Shown here piece by piece: positions 1 through 10,934 of a stretch of 64,000 bases of DNA. The notes beneath the pieces are model-generated. The model did not search any database and was not told the origin of the DNA. It saw only the letters and a program-made list of their open reading frames with translations. How positions within the stretch are numbered: position 1 is the stretch's first letter; each line of letters opens with the position of its first letter. The stretch comes from Amaranthus tricolor (taxonomy: Eukaryota; Streptophyta; Magnoliopsida; Caryophyllales; Amaranthaceae): positions 23,911,727 to 23,975,726 of the forward strand of contig NC_080051.1 of NCBI RefSeq assembly GCF_026212465.1, in the 5' to 3' direction. Both the position numbers and the translations under genes were made by a program.

Positions 1-698
1 TCAGACAATTAACGCAACAACAAGTGCAAACCTTAAAATTTCAGAACAAAGATAAATCCACAAATACCAAACCCTAATTTTTCAGAATAAATTTCGCAAA
101 TCAGATTGTTATGATCAATCTTTGAAAGAAAAACGTAATACTCAATGATTCACAACAAATTCAATCCAATTCCCATCAGAAATCACGTTCACAACAATCA
201 AGGAATCAAATTACAAGAATCAAAATCGCGTATACCAGTTTTCTCAGCGAAGACTTTGGTTCGAATGTTTAAATCGCAATTGTCATCAAATTTCAATGAG
301 TATGCATTCGGGACATTCAAGAATTGAATTCAAATGGCTTAATGGACACAATTTGATACGTATAATGGTTCAGAAACAAATTTTTCAGAAATTAAAGTGA
401 TACACATTCATTCATTCAACAATCAGTTTTCCAGATTTTTTCTTTTTACAATCAAATTCGTACAACGACAAGATATAATGCGTATTTCTTAATCAAAAAT
501 GAGTAATTAACAAAGAAGGATCGAATTATAAAAGTATAAGATCGAATTCGTACCTGTATTCGTGAAATTGAACAAAAAAATGGCACAACCTGATTTTCCA
601 AATTGTTCTTACCAGGTGTGTATATTGCCCTCTTTTACCTGATCTTCTCGACTCTTCTTGATCGTGTCCCTCCTCGAAACGCGGCTCTGATACCAAGT
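1..698 (-). mobile_element. Partial second unit of a tandem non-autonomous LTR retrotransposon (5' part of interior)
   Basis: This stretch repeats 3110-3807 at an offset of 3109 bp, with no difference that I could spot by eye. On the minus strand it is the interior that follows an LTR: the tRNA-iMet primer-binding site TGGTATCAGAGC lies at 695-684, three bases from the LTR end at 699. The LTR at 699-1861 therefore serves both as the 3' LTR of the complete copy to the right and as the 5' LTR of this copy. The remainder of this copy lies beyond the window start. Open frames here (145-327, 609-884) are short and resemble nothing known. Confidence 0.85.
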
Positions 699-1861
699 TG
701 ATGCATGTACGGGGTGGAATGATCCAAGAACCTCCTCAATGCCTTCAAGAATATGGCCAAGAACACTATGAATGTACACAAAGAACAACAAACCTTCTGT
801 TTTGTGCGAAAACAGAAGGGTGACTAGAACAATCCGTGGGGATGGTTCTATGTCGTGGATAGAAACAAATTGGTCTTCACTCAACCAATTGGCCTCTTCC
901 TCACACTAAGATTAAGATTCACTCTCCTAACCCTCGTGGAACAAACTGAATGACTCTTTGCTTCACTCACAAAGAACACACTCAGAGATGTAATTGAAAC
1001 AACAATTACTTTGAAGAAAATCTGTATTAATCAAAACTTAAACTAAGTTTATGTTACAATGATCATGTCCTTTTATAGAGGATTATTAACGGCTAGTTTT
1101 AGTAGGCTAACAAACAAAACTAACTCAAAGCCTAAAATTAAAACACGTGTACAATTAAGAAAAACAAAACAACAAAACAGAATGCTAACTAAAACTTCCA
1201 GCCTGTTCCTGTCTGACAGGGGACCTTCAGCTCCCTTTCTTGGTGTCTTGCTGTCATCGTTGGGAGGCACTTGAGGGCTTGATGGAAAGGTCCATGTATA
1301 GAGATTCCAAAACTGCCCTTAGTGTACCTTGGGATGCTCAGGTTGACTCTGTGGAAGGACCTCAAGGTCAGCTGCTCAGTGGATGATGGCTGGCAGCTTG
1401 ATTGCCCTTTGAATCAGCCATTATCAAACGTCAGGCGAACAAGCGACCTTGGAGCTGGTCTTGTGGCTTCTGTGAGGGTCCGTTGTGATGCCTCTGAGTC
1501 TTGGTGTAATCTTACATGTCTAGAGATGCCATTCCTTGGATCTCCATGCTCATGCATGCACAAAGCTAGACGTTCTAATGCTCGAAAGGTAGGCTGGCAG
1601 GCAATGTGATGTTTTGTTGATTCTGCTGTTTGTAGACTTGGGAACTGGTTCATGTTCCTGTTTTGCTTGATGGCTGTTAGGAGACTTCCTTGTGTTCCTT
1701 CTTGTCTTTGTCTTAATTCCATGTTTATGCTTAGTCTATTTTGATGATCATCCTCTTTATTTTCCAAGCACTTCATAGGTTCAATGGGTTGAGTAAGCAC
1801 AATGATGCAATTATGCTGTTCTTCTTTTGACTTGGATTGTGGGCTACCTATAATTGCATCA
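699..1861 (-). repeat. LTR (3' LTR of the complete copy, 5' LTR of the partial copy)
   Basis: 1163 bp bounded by a perfect 7-bp inverted terminal repeat, TGATGCA...TGCATCA. It is flanked on its upstream (minus) side by the polypurine tract at 1875-1863 and on its downstream side by a primer-binding site at 695-684. That double context marks a shared LTR in a tandem array. Confidence 0.9.
1069..1080 (-). promoter_or_regulatory. LTR TATA box
   Basis: CTCTATAAAAGG on the minus strand is a near-ideal plant TATA box, placed about two thirds of the way into the LTR so that U3 would be 1861 to about 1080. The copy in the other LTR is at 4178-4189. Transcription would be expected to start about 30 bp downstream; that is inference. 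Confidence 0.7.
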
Positions 1862-2799
1862 ATCCCTCCTTCTTTAAACAGAATTGTCCTCAATTCTGCG
1901 TTACCCTTATGCTTATTGTGGTCATCCACGTTGAAGGTTTCCAAAATTCCGTTGAACTTCAGAAGATTCTCAGCTACAATGTTGTTCTGCTGCTTATTGT
2001 GCTTGCTAACACTTGCTGCTTTGGCTTTGTTTTGTTCTTCTTGTTGTAAGGTTCCTACAGCTTGCTGTATCTCATCTGTATGGTACCTACAACAAACAGC
2101 AAAGTCAGCAATTGTATCTTCTATGAAACAAAAACCATTCATCTCACAGCATGTAGATAAAGCTTGCAAGTGCAGTTTGTTTAATTCAACATTATCAACA
2201 TGTATAATCTTAATCAGTTCAGTGTCTAGTGCTTCATCTTGTACTGAATTCAATGTGTTGGTTTGTTGTTTCACTTGTTCCTCACTAATCTCTGTGGTGA
2301 AGCTTTTATTCACAAGACAGCTCGTTTCCTTATTGTTCATGAAGTGAAAATCATTTTCATTACAGTATGCATATGGATTTTTCAAAGACACTTTATTTAT
2401 CTCAATATCATCAACATTCGTAGGCTTAGTCAATTCAAGGTCTACTGGTGCATCCTCTATTGCTTTCAATTTTTTATTTTGCTGTTGGTCTTGTTTCTCA
2501 TTAGTTTTTCTTATGACCAAATGCCTAGATCCTCTCCTAATCTGAACTTCCTCATACCCGTCACGTTTGGTCAGCACATATCTTGTTTTGTTTTGTTTTG
2601 TAGGAGTAGTCATGGTCGTGCATGGAGGTAGGGGTGTAAGATTTGTTAATCTTCCCTCATTTAGAACAAGGTTGGTCACTGCACATGTGAGTTGTGTAAT
2701 GGCAAGAGCCATCTTATTCAATCTCTCCTCAGTATGCATCTTGTCCTCAATACCACAATATATCAGGAACAAAGATGAATACACAATGATACAGCACAA
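1414..2799 (-). CDS. Unrecognised 461-residue ORF of the non-autonomous retroelement
   Basis: This is the only long frame in the element. It starts in the interior and ends inside the 3' LTR, so about the last third is LTR-encoded. An alternative start is the Met at residue 21 (KMHTEERLNK). The protein is polar, rich in Lys, Glu, Gln, Asn and Thr, with stretches likely to be helical or disordered. I see no zinc knuckle, protease motif, RT motif or known gag signature, so it is either a strongly diverged gag-like protein or a captured host fragment. The matching frame in the other unit is lost from view at the window edge; 4691-4909 is its 3' end within the second LTR. Function is unknown. Confidence 0.5.
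   Translation of the reverse strand: MCCIIVYSSLFLIYCGIEDKMHTEERLNKMALAITQLTCAVTNLVLNEGRLTNLTPLPPCTTMTTPTKQNKTRYVLTKRDGYEEVQIRRGSRHLVIRKTNEKQDQQQNKKLKAIEDAPVDLELTKPTNVDDIEINKVSLKNPYAYCNENDFHFMNNKETSCLVNKSFTTEISEEQVKQQTNTLNSVQDEALDTELIKIIHVDNVELNKLHLQALSTCCEMNGFCFIEDTIADFAVCCRYHTDEIQQAVGTLQQEEQNKAKAASVSKHNKQQNNIVAENLLKFNGILETFNVDDHNKHKGNAELRTILFKEGGIDAIIGSPQSKSKEEQHNCIIVLTQPIEPMKCLENKEDDHQNRLSINMELRQRQEGTQGSLLTAIKQNRNMNQFPSLQTAESTKHHIACQPTFRALERLALCMHEHGDPRNGISRHVRLHQDSEASQRTLTEATRPAPRSLVRLTFDNG
1863..1875 (-). other. Polypurine tract (plus-strand primer site)
   Basis: AAAGAAGGAGGGA on the minus strand ends one base before the TG of the 3' LTR at 1861. This is the standard position and composition of the second-strand primer of LTR retroelements. 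Confidence 0.8.
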
Positions 2800-3792
2800 A
2801 AGGAGTTACTGTCTACTGCCAGCAGCAAGAGGGAAAGCACCCAGAAACTTAGAGTTTGGATTTTTTTGAAATTTTTACACGAAAATCTCTTGATTAGAAT
2901 CAATTTTAGTCAAAGATACAGAAAGAAGAACAAAATTTCTCACAAAAGTGATCAATGCACATGAATTTCTGGGCAACAAAAGGAATTCTGACCCTAACTT
3001 GGTTTTCTGTTTTTAATTGTGATTGTGCAATGAAAAACCAAGAATGTGATATCATGGATTACAAATTTCGCACATGAATTCAATGATTAGCCTAATGATA
3101 TTAATTGTTTCAGACAATTAACGCAACAACAAGTGCAAACCTTAAAATTTCAGAACAAAGATAAATCCACAAATACCAAACCCTAATTTTTCAGAATAAA
3201 TTTCGCAAATCAGATTGTTATGATCAATCTTTGAAAGAAAAACGTAATACTCAATGATTCACAACAAATTCAATCCAATTCCCATCAGAAATCACGTTCA
3301 CAACAATCAAGGAATCAAATTACAAGAATCAAAATCGCGTATACCAGTTTTCTCAGCGAAGACTTTGGTTCGAATGTTTAAATCGCAATTGTCATCAAAT
3401 TTCAATGAGTATGCATTCGGGACATTCAAGAATTGAATTCAAATGGCTTAATGGACACAATTTGATACGTATAATGGTTCAGAAACAAATTTTTCAGAAA
3501 TTAAAGTGATACACATTCATTCATTCAACAATCAGTTTTCCAGATTTTTTCTTTTTACAATCAAATTCGTACAACGACAAGATATAATGCGTATTTCTTA
3601 ATCAAAAATGAGTAATTAACAAAGAAGGATCGAATTATAAAAGTATAAGATCGAATTCGTACCTGTATTCGTGAAATTGAACAAAAAAATGGCACAACCT
3701 GATTTTCCAAATTGTTCTTACCAGGTGTGTATATTGCCCTCTTTTACCTGATCTTCTCGACTCTTCTTGATCGTGTCCCTCCTCGAAACGCG

Positions 3793-3804
3793 GCTCTGAT
3801 ACCA
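3793..3804 (-). other. Primer-binding site, initiator-methionine tRNA
   Basis: TGGTATCAGAGC on the minus strand, complementary to the 3' end of plant tRNA-iMet, follows the LTR end after three bases. The tandem partner is at 684-695. Confidence 0.85.
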
Positions 3805-3807
3805 AGT

Positions 3808-4970
3808 TGATGCATGTACGGGGTGGAATGATCCAAGAACCTCCTCAATGCCTTCAAGAATATGGCCAAGAACACTATGAATGTACACAAAGAACAACAA
3901 ACCTTCTGTTTTGTGCGAAAACAGAAGGGTGACTAGAACAATCCGTGGGGATGGTTCTATGTCGTGGATAGAAACAAATTGGTCTTCACTCAACCAATTG
4001 GCCTCTTCCTCACACTAAGATTAAGATTCACTCTCCTAACCCTCGTGGAACAAACTGAATGACTCTTTGCTTCACTCACAAAGAACACACTCAGAGATGT
4101 AATTGAAACAACAATTACTTTGAAGAAAATCTGTATTAATCAAAACTTAAACTAAGTTTATGTTACAATGATCATGTCCTTTTATAGAGGATTATTAACG
4201 GCTAGTTTTAGTAGGCTAACAAACAAAACTAACTCAAAGCCTAAAATTAAAACACGTGTACAATTAAGAAAAACAAAACAACAAAACAGAATGCTAACTA
4301 AAACTTCCAGCCTGTTCCTGTCTGACAGGGGACCTTCAGCTCCCTTTCTTGGTGTCTTGCTGTCATCGTTGGGAGGCACTTGAGGGCTTGATGGAAAGGT
4401 CCATGTATAGAGATTCCAAAACTGCCCTTAGTGTACCTTGGGATGCTCAGGTTGACTCTGTGGAAGGACCTCAAGGTCAGCTGCTCAGTGGATGATGGCT
4501 GGCAGCTTGATTGCCCTTTGAATCAGCCATTATCAAACGTCAGGCGAACAAGCGACCTTGGAGCTGGTCTTGTGGCTTCTGTGAGGGTCCGTTGTGATGC
4601 CTCTGAGTCTTGGTGTAATCTTCCATGTCTAGAGATGCCATTCCTTGGATCTCCATGCTCATGCATGCACAAAGCTAGACGTTCTAATGCTCAAAAGGTA
4701 GGCTGGCAGGCAATGTGATGTTTTGTTGATTCTGCTGTTTGTAGACTTGGGAACTGGTTCATGTTCCTGTTTTGCTTGATGGCTGTTAGGAGACTTCCTT
4801 GTGTTCCTTCTTGTCTTTGTCTTAATTCCATGTTTATGCTTAGTCTATTTTGATGATCATCCTCTTTATTTTCCAAGCACTTCATAGGTTCAATGGGTTG
4901 AGTAAGCACAATGATGCAATTATGTTGTTCTTCTTTTGACTTGGATTGTGGGCTACCTATAATTGCATCA
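3808..4970 (-). repeat. 5' LTR of the complete copy
   Basis: Same 1163-bp sequence as 699-1861 with three visible substitutions. The match stops exactly after TGCATCA at 4970, where unrelated DNA begins, which fixes the element boundary. Confidence 0.9.
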
Positions 4971-5579
4971 GAAAAGCTCTGTGTATTTCAAGGTTACAAC
5001 TTGCTCTGCTTCGCTCAAATCATTTAAGTGTTAAGTTGAGATAATTTTTTATAGCCTAAAAATGTCTTACTTGAACACTAGTTACACTACAAGTACAGTT
5101 CAAGCTAGTCACGAGTCGCGACCATAAATTATTGGCAATAATTTTATAACCAAATTAAGTAGCTTATAAAAAATTTAATTTTTCGTTTTGGAAAAATGTT
5201 AAGTTTTAAATGCTAAAATATTTAGTTTATAATGATTGAAAAGTTAGCAAGCTCCTCACCAGTTCATTAAATTTGAAACTACTTCACTCAACTTACTGAT
5301 ATATATTGGGTCAAGTTTGAGCTCGAGGCACTCATTGATCGAGTTAAGTTCAAGTTGTATATGAGAGCTAAAAATGAGTTCCTAAACTCACGTAGCACCC
5401 ACAAAATGCAGCAATAACATACTTGCAGATTAGAAGAAGCAAGTTATACAGACTGCCCCCAGCGGCCAGCGTTGCTTATGTTCAGCTCACCAGGGTTAGA
5501 AGATTAGTATGATGATGATGATAACGAAGAAGAAGCAAGTTATAGTACTTGTACCATCAGTTGCCCAAATTGAGCCCAT

Positions 5580-5781
5580 TGAGAACAAGGATTAAAGAAA
5601 ATTTCAGAATATGCTTTCCTTGGATCATTAAAGTTAGAGCTACCCTGATTGTGGTAACTCCCAACAATGTATGAGATTATTGAGAACAAGGATTAAAGCA
5701 AATTTCAGAACATGCTTTCCTTGGATCATTAAAGTTGGTGCTACCCTTATTGTGGTAATTCCCAACAATGTATGAGATTAT
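5580..5781. repeat. Tandem duplication, 2 x 101 bp
   Basis: Two adjacent copies start TGAGAACAAGGATTAAAG at 5580 and 5681. They differ at several positions (for example GTGGTAACTC versus GTGGTAATTC), so the duplication is not brand new. Confidence 0.85.
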
Positions 5782-8635
5782 TCAGGCGGAGGATGGAAAT
5801 ACAATTTTGGACTTTGTGATGGAAGTTGTTCTTTTGATTATGGCAAGTATTATCCAAAAGTAGGTCATCAAATATATTTTTACATATATTATGGTTGCCA
5901 CATACAAAATGAATATGTTGTGATTTTTGTGACACTAATCTTGTTGCAAATATTAAAACTGAAATAAAACTGAACGCTGACACAAGACATGTGATCACTA
6001 TTCTATCCACCATTTCCTTCTTAGTTTCATTATAGATGGCAACATAAAAGAAGCGGGCCAGAAGATATTACTAAGCAAGAGTTTAAAAACAGTGCTGACA
6101 ATTTGGAGTTTTGGACATGTGTATAGGCCATATAATATATAATGTGGAATGGATTTTTGCGCTTTTCAATCCTAAAGGGGGCATACACAGATTGTATAGG
6201 TGCATGCCTGCTTGACAAGGGTTTGACAATAAACATTTGAGCTTGTACAATAGACTCAAAAGCATTAATGTCCGAGTGGGTCAGCTTCAGCAGCCCAATC
6301 GGACTACGCTTCTTCCCCCAAACTTGAGCGCAGCAAACAAACAAAGCCAACAAAATTTTGGCAATTGGGTCAGGCTGATGAATGTTTGCCCTTTTCTCCA
6401 TCAGCATAATGTTCATGTTGGTCAGGCTCTAAGCACGGCCCGCTACCGCTGAGCAATTTTCACGTGGTTCTATGCCCCTTCTCATTTATAGTAAGAGAAA
6501 GTAGAGAGAAAAAGTGTAGTGGATCCACATTAGTTTAGTTTTAGTTTATCTTTAGTAATAGTTCTTACTTTCTTATTTTTATTGTTGTCTTTTCTTAACC
6601 TATTAGTTTGTTGTGATCTACAAACTTTTAGTTGTAATCTTTGTTGTAATCTTTAGTTAGAGCCTTCTCAAGCTTTGGAGTATAGTTAGTGGAAGTTCAT
6701 CTTGTTCATACATCTTCAAACTAGTAACTTCTTATATTCCTCAATAATTATTCACTTATTCATGTTCATGGTATTATTCTTTGAAGTATTTTGAATTCAT
6801 GTTAGTAGTTGAATCATCTTCAAGTTTACGAAATTAATTATTTAAATCACTTAAGTAGTTTTTTAATCATGTTTAATTAGTTTAATTATTTGCTTAATTA
6901 GTAGTTAATCATTCTTATGTCCTCTTTTATCATTCTTCACGTTTGAGTAGAAATTATGTGCTAGTTAATTTCCAAGGTTCTGACCTAATAATCCATTAGC
7001 ACAATTAGGTGATGATTAAATATAATTAGGGTGATTTTGGCTTTCATATGACCTATGGAAGATGGTTAGGTATCAATGCTCTTGGCCTTGAAGCTTTGTT
7101 CATAGAGGAGGAAAGACTAGCACTAGAGATGTGCCTAACTTGTCCTGATAGCTGTCCCTGTCCATGGTCAATCTTGCTTGATGTATTGCTGTCTACTTGA
7201 TTTCACGACCAAGACTAGTGGTTGAATGACCTAGAAGCCCGACAGCTATTAGGAACCCTTTGTTAGTTCTAGAAGATGTACTTAGCACCATGACTTGTAT
7301 GTTCATGCAATGCTTTCCATGTTAATGCTTGATTGTGAGTTATATGTGGTTGTGAGTTGAAAATCATGCTGAATTCAATGCCTCGAAAATCATCACTCTT
7401 AGCCAAGATCTCCAACCATAATTCACCGAAACCTAAATGTGGAGGTGATGTCTTTGTGGATTTGTTGTGAGTCATTGGTCAATGTGCATGCTTACCTCAT
7501 AATCTCTTATATTTAATGTATTAGCTCCAACCTCTAGATTTAGTCATTTGATTGTTTAATTTCACTTAGTTGCTAATCTTTGTATTGTGTTATCAATCAT
7601 CCAAGTCCCCAATTAAAAAATCTTTAAGCCACCAACCTAAATGCATTTATTAACCGACTTTGTGGATACGGTCTCGTACTATCATTATACTACCCATAGT
7701 ATTAGTGGTAGGACATAATTTTAGAGCTTGATTGGCCTCCTAGTTTAACGATGCAAGGTTGGATCACTAGCGCATACCTAGGCTTAGCAAACACACATGG
7801 TCTAGGCAAGCACATTGGCTCAGCGAACACACACACACACTCTAGCATGCACACGTGCCATGTCCGTAAGCCCTATTCACGCAAACAACGATCCCTCGAA
7901 GTGAGATAGAATTTCTCATCAACAACACTTTTGCACATGTACAAGTCTACTAGTGAGTATTTCTAAGAGACACATGCGTCTATCTATCCATTACAAACAA
8001 AAGCGCAGATTTAGAAAACAGAGAGATTGTTGAATGTCTATGAATAAACTTAAGCTAATCAGAATGGATGAATATTCAGTAGTATCAGGAAGACTCATCT
8101 AACTAGCAGTTTGACTTGAAGTACGGAATTCCAAACCTAAGGATTTGCCTAAGTTCTGCCATGCTAACTTTTAATTATGCTTTCACAGGCACTAATAGTC
8201 TAACAGAAATGCTACTTCCGACATGTAAAGAGCATATAAAGCATCTAGTCTTATCATAGTTACCTCTTGTAGGAGTAAGTCCGGGAAATTTTTGATGAAT
8301 AATATACCAAACAAATCCACTTGCAGCTTGGCATAGTTGACACAAACCAATAATTTAAATTTAGTGATGATCTTTATGTTAAATGTTTTGGTTTATGCAA
8401 CCAATCCAAATTTTTGGGATTAAGGCTTTAACTTTGTTGTCATTAAACAAACCAACAAATCCAAAAAAAATGCCACAATCTATATTAAAATATACAATTT
8501 CTAATCCCCTTCTCGTGGTCAACTATCTCTCCCCTCTCTCTATTTCAACTGACATCCAAGCAAACAATGCCACAATCCATTTTATAATTTTCAGGAGAAC
8601 TATTCCTCAAATCTCAACAAAAAACTTTTCAACCG

Positions 8636-8785
8636 ATAATCATAGGTTAGTCTAATTTCTTGAATTAAGATGCTGAGAGGTTGATGATCCTTGACCCTCA
8701 TATTCTACGGATAATCAGAGGTTAGTCTAATTTCTTGAAATTGAGATGCTGAAAGGTTGATGATCCCTGACCCTCATGTTCAACA
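8636..8785. repeat. Tandem duplication, 2 x about 75 bp
   Basis: Copies begin ATAATCATAGGTTAGTC at 8636 and ATAATCAGAGGTTAGTC at 8711. Both run through a shared TGATGATCC(T/C)TGACCCTCAT segment. They differ by a few substitutions and a one-base indel. Confidence 0.8.
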
Positions 8786-9675
8786 GATTGTCGAGCACTG
8801 CGTCAGCATTTCCCTGTTGCGCTGTAGGCATCTTCCTTTGAATCAGTAAATCTTAGGTTTTCAGACTCGTGCAGGTAGTGGCATGTTAGATTTAGGGTTT
8901 TAAGTGACTTTAAATAGTCTGTAACTCAATACTTAGCCCTAATTCTGTCAGTTGAAAACACCTCGCAGAGGAAAGTATTGCTAAATGTTTCATTATGTAA
9001 TTTATCTTTAATGTTATTTCAATTTTATCTTGTACAACGATTTGCGAATCTTTATTTGTTATTATCTGTCATTGTTATCAAATTTAATAGTGATTGATTT
9101 CTTCCATGCTACCACAATTTCTGACTAACCCTAAGCTATTCAAAACTAATACCAATTACCAACCATAGATGACAAAAACAAGGCTAACATATTAAACATC
9201 AAAAAATCAAACCATTAATTACATAAATCATCCATACATTTCAAATTCCATGAATAAAAAAGAATTGAAATATATTTCATGCCTAAAAATCAAGGACAAA
9301 GTAAATAAAGCAAATTTAAGAGAAGAAACTAACGTTGGCTTCCGAAGACGCAAATTCGATTACATGAGACGAAGAAGATGCCATTCTGTCAAAAACCAGC
9401 AAGTAACGCCATTATTGGTCGATCCTTTTTATCACAATTTGAAGTCTTCGCAATTACTTTTGCCATCAAGTTTGATGATTAAAACACTGATGGTTTAAAT
9501 TCGGAATTTAGGGTTACTTCCTCTGGAACTGGAGTATTGCCGTATTGAAATTTACTCCCGAGTACAGTTTTTCTTCAAGTGTTGCTATATGATTTGATCA
9601 TAACTTCATGAGTAATTGCTCCATGAATGTAGGATAGCCGTTTTCGGTCATTGGCACGGTGCTAAATATTTAATA

Positions 9676-9906
9676 CTCCCTCCAATTTAATTCCTTTGGG
9701 TTGGACAATAAATTAAGGAAAGCAGAGGACCATCTAAAAATAGGTACTTGGGGTATTTTAAGTAGTGTAAGTGGAAGTATTTTAATCATTACTTGTGTGA
9801 ACAAATGATATTTAAGTAAAAAAATCAGTGATAAAAAAGGAAATAGGACAAGTAGGATGAATTTATCCAATAAGGAAATAGGACAAGTAAATTGAATCGG
9901 AGGGAG
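9676..9906. mobile_element. Stowaway-type MITE, about 231 bp
   Basis: The left end is CTCCCTCCAATTTAATTC and the right end is GAATCGGAGGGAG, an imperfect inverted repeat of the Stowaway (Tc1/mariner) type. It is flanked by TA on each side (9674-9675 and 9907-9908), the expected target duplication. There is no coding capacity. Confidence 0.85.
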
Positions 9907-9908
9907 TA

Positions 9909-10934
9909 TTAAGATAAACGATTCAAACAAGATCATATTTGACTGTATTTATTGTTACATATTAGCAGCAATTTATAAAATAAGCTTGAGCGATAAATAA
10001 TGTTAATAACTATAATGTAACAAGTATTTCAGAACAAAGGAAATATACGAATATCACCCGCATTGGACAAGAGAAGAATTGTTGATAATCTGACTTTGTC
10101 AGTGGTTTTATGTAGCACCGCTCACTAACATAAGGAATGCTAACGGGTCGGATTTAGATTTACTCTTAGTTGCTGATGTGTTTGGTAAATGAAATGTTAA
10201 GCTAGCTAACACGAAACATAAATTGAATGATAATTTATTATTCTTTAAACTTTATTTTCTTTTTCAGATTCTCATATAATAGTTTTACTTGTTTCGTCGG
10301 TTAAACAGTAAAATTTACAATTAACACAAAAAATCGAAATTACCTACAACCGTTTAGTAAGTAAATTCCTACATTTTGTGAGACTTCGCACTTTCAGGGC
10401 AAATTTCATTTTCTATATTTGCCCAAATTAACTAAACTACTATACAAATATGCAATTCCTATGAAATAGATATGAACTATTCTTTTGATAGACCGTTTTT
10501 TTGATGAAACGACCCAAAAACAAAGAGCATATGCTAATTATTCACTTATTGAGCTATACATGTCATGGTAAGACCGTCTCACATAAAACTTTGTGAATAG
10601 GAAATTCCAACTGAATTACCATGAAACCAAACAACTTTGTAGTATACAGTCTACAAGTTACACAGTACACAAATCACTTTTACCAGAAATAAACATATTG
10701 ATTAGAACAAATTTATAATCCCTTTCTTTTCAAGCACAAATCTAGACCACTAATCCATTGGATTAGAAAAACAAATCACACACTAATTACTTCTTAAGGT
10801 GGCTCAACCTTGAGAAAAAATAAAATAAAGAATCTAGGCATCATATTACATGCTTCTCCATACTTTTACATTCCAAAAGAAGCCAATAGAACAAACATAT
10901 ACTCACACTACTATATTGCACTTACCTAAAATAC
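9909..10934. other. Intergenic, downstream of the WEB-family gene
   Basis: No gene is visible. At about 10490-10600 two phrases (AGACCGTTTTTTTGATG and GTAAGACCGTCTCACAT) recall the terminal motif of the MITE family found at 16701 and 18224, but they do not form clean inverted ends. The last 150 bp must hold the 3' UTR and polyadenylation signal of the minus-strand gene. Confidence 0.5.

Larger units (their letters stand above)
699..4970 (-). mobile_element. Complete non-autonomous LTR retrotransposon, 4272 bp
   Basis: Read on the minus strand the order is 5' LTR (4970-3808), PBS (3804-3793), interior (3807-1862), polypurine tract (1875-1863), 3' LTR (1861-699). Both LTRs are 1163 bp, begin TGATGCA and end TGCATCA. 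I could find only three differences between them (1514/4623, 1584/4693, 1816/4925), so the insertion is young. The interior is only about 1.95 kb and has no protease, reverse transcriptase, RNase H or integrase, so movement would need proteins supplied by another element. The one long ORF is at 1414-2799. No target-site duplication can be checked because the left end is shared with a further copy. The flank to the right of 4970 starts GAAAA. Confidence 0.9.
4971..9673. other. Intergenic, no supported gene
   Basis: AT-rich DNA with scattered short frames on both strands (the longest is 6030-6416 minus, 128 codons) that lack recognisable domains, codon bias or splice context. It contains two small tandem duplications (listed separately) and a short CA run near 7830. 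The stretch around 7660-7740 and 8780-8990 has the look of old retrotransposon debris, but no ends can be defined. Confidence 0.6.

Noticed and set aside
609..884. 91-codon minus-strand ORF (and its copy at 3718-3993)
   Set aside because: It spans the LTR end and the primer-binding site; the frame is a by-product of those sequences, with no domain.
6030..6416. 128-codon minus-strand ORF
   Set aside because: No domain, no homologue recalled, atypical composition, no promoter or splice context. Treated as chance or old repeat debris.
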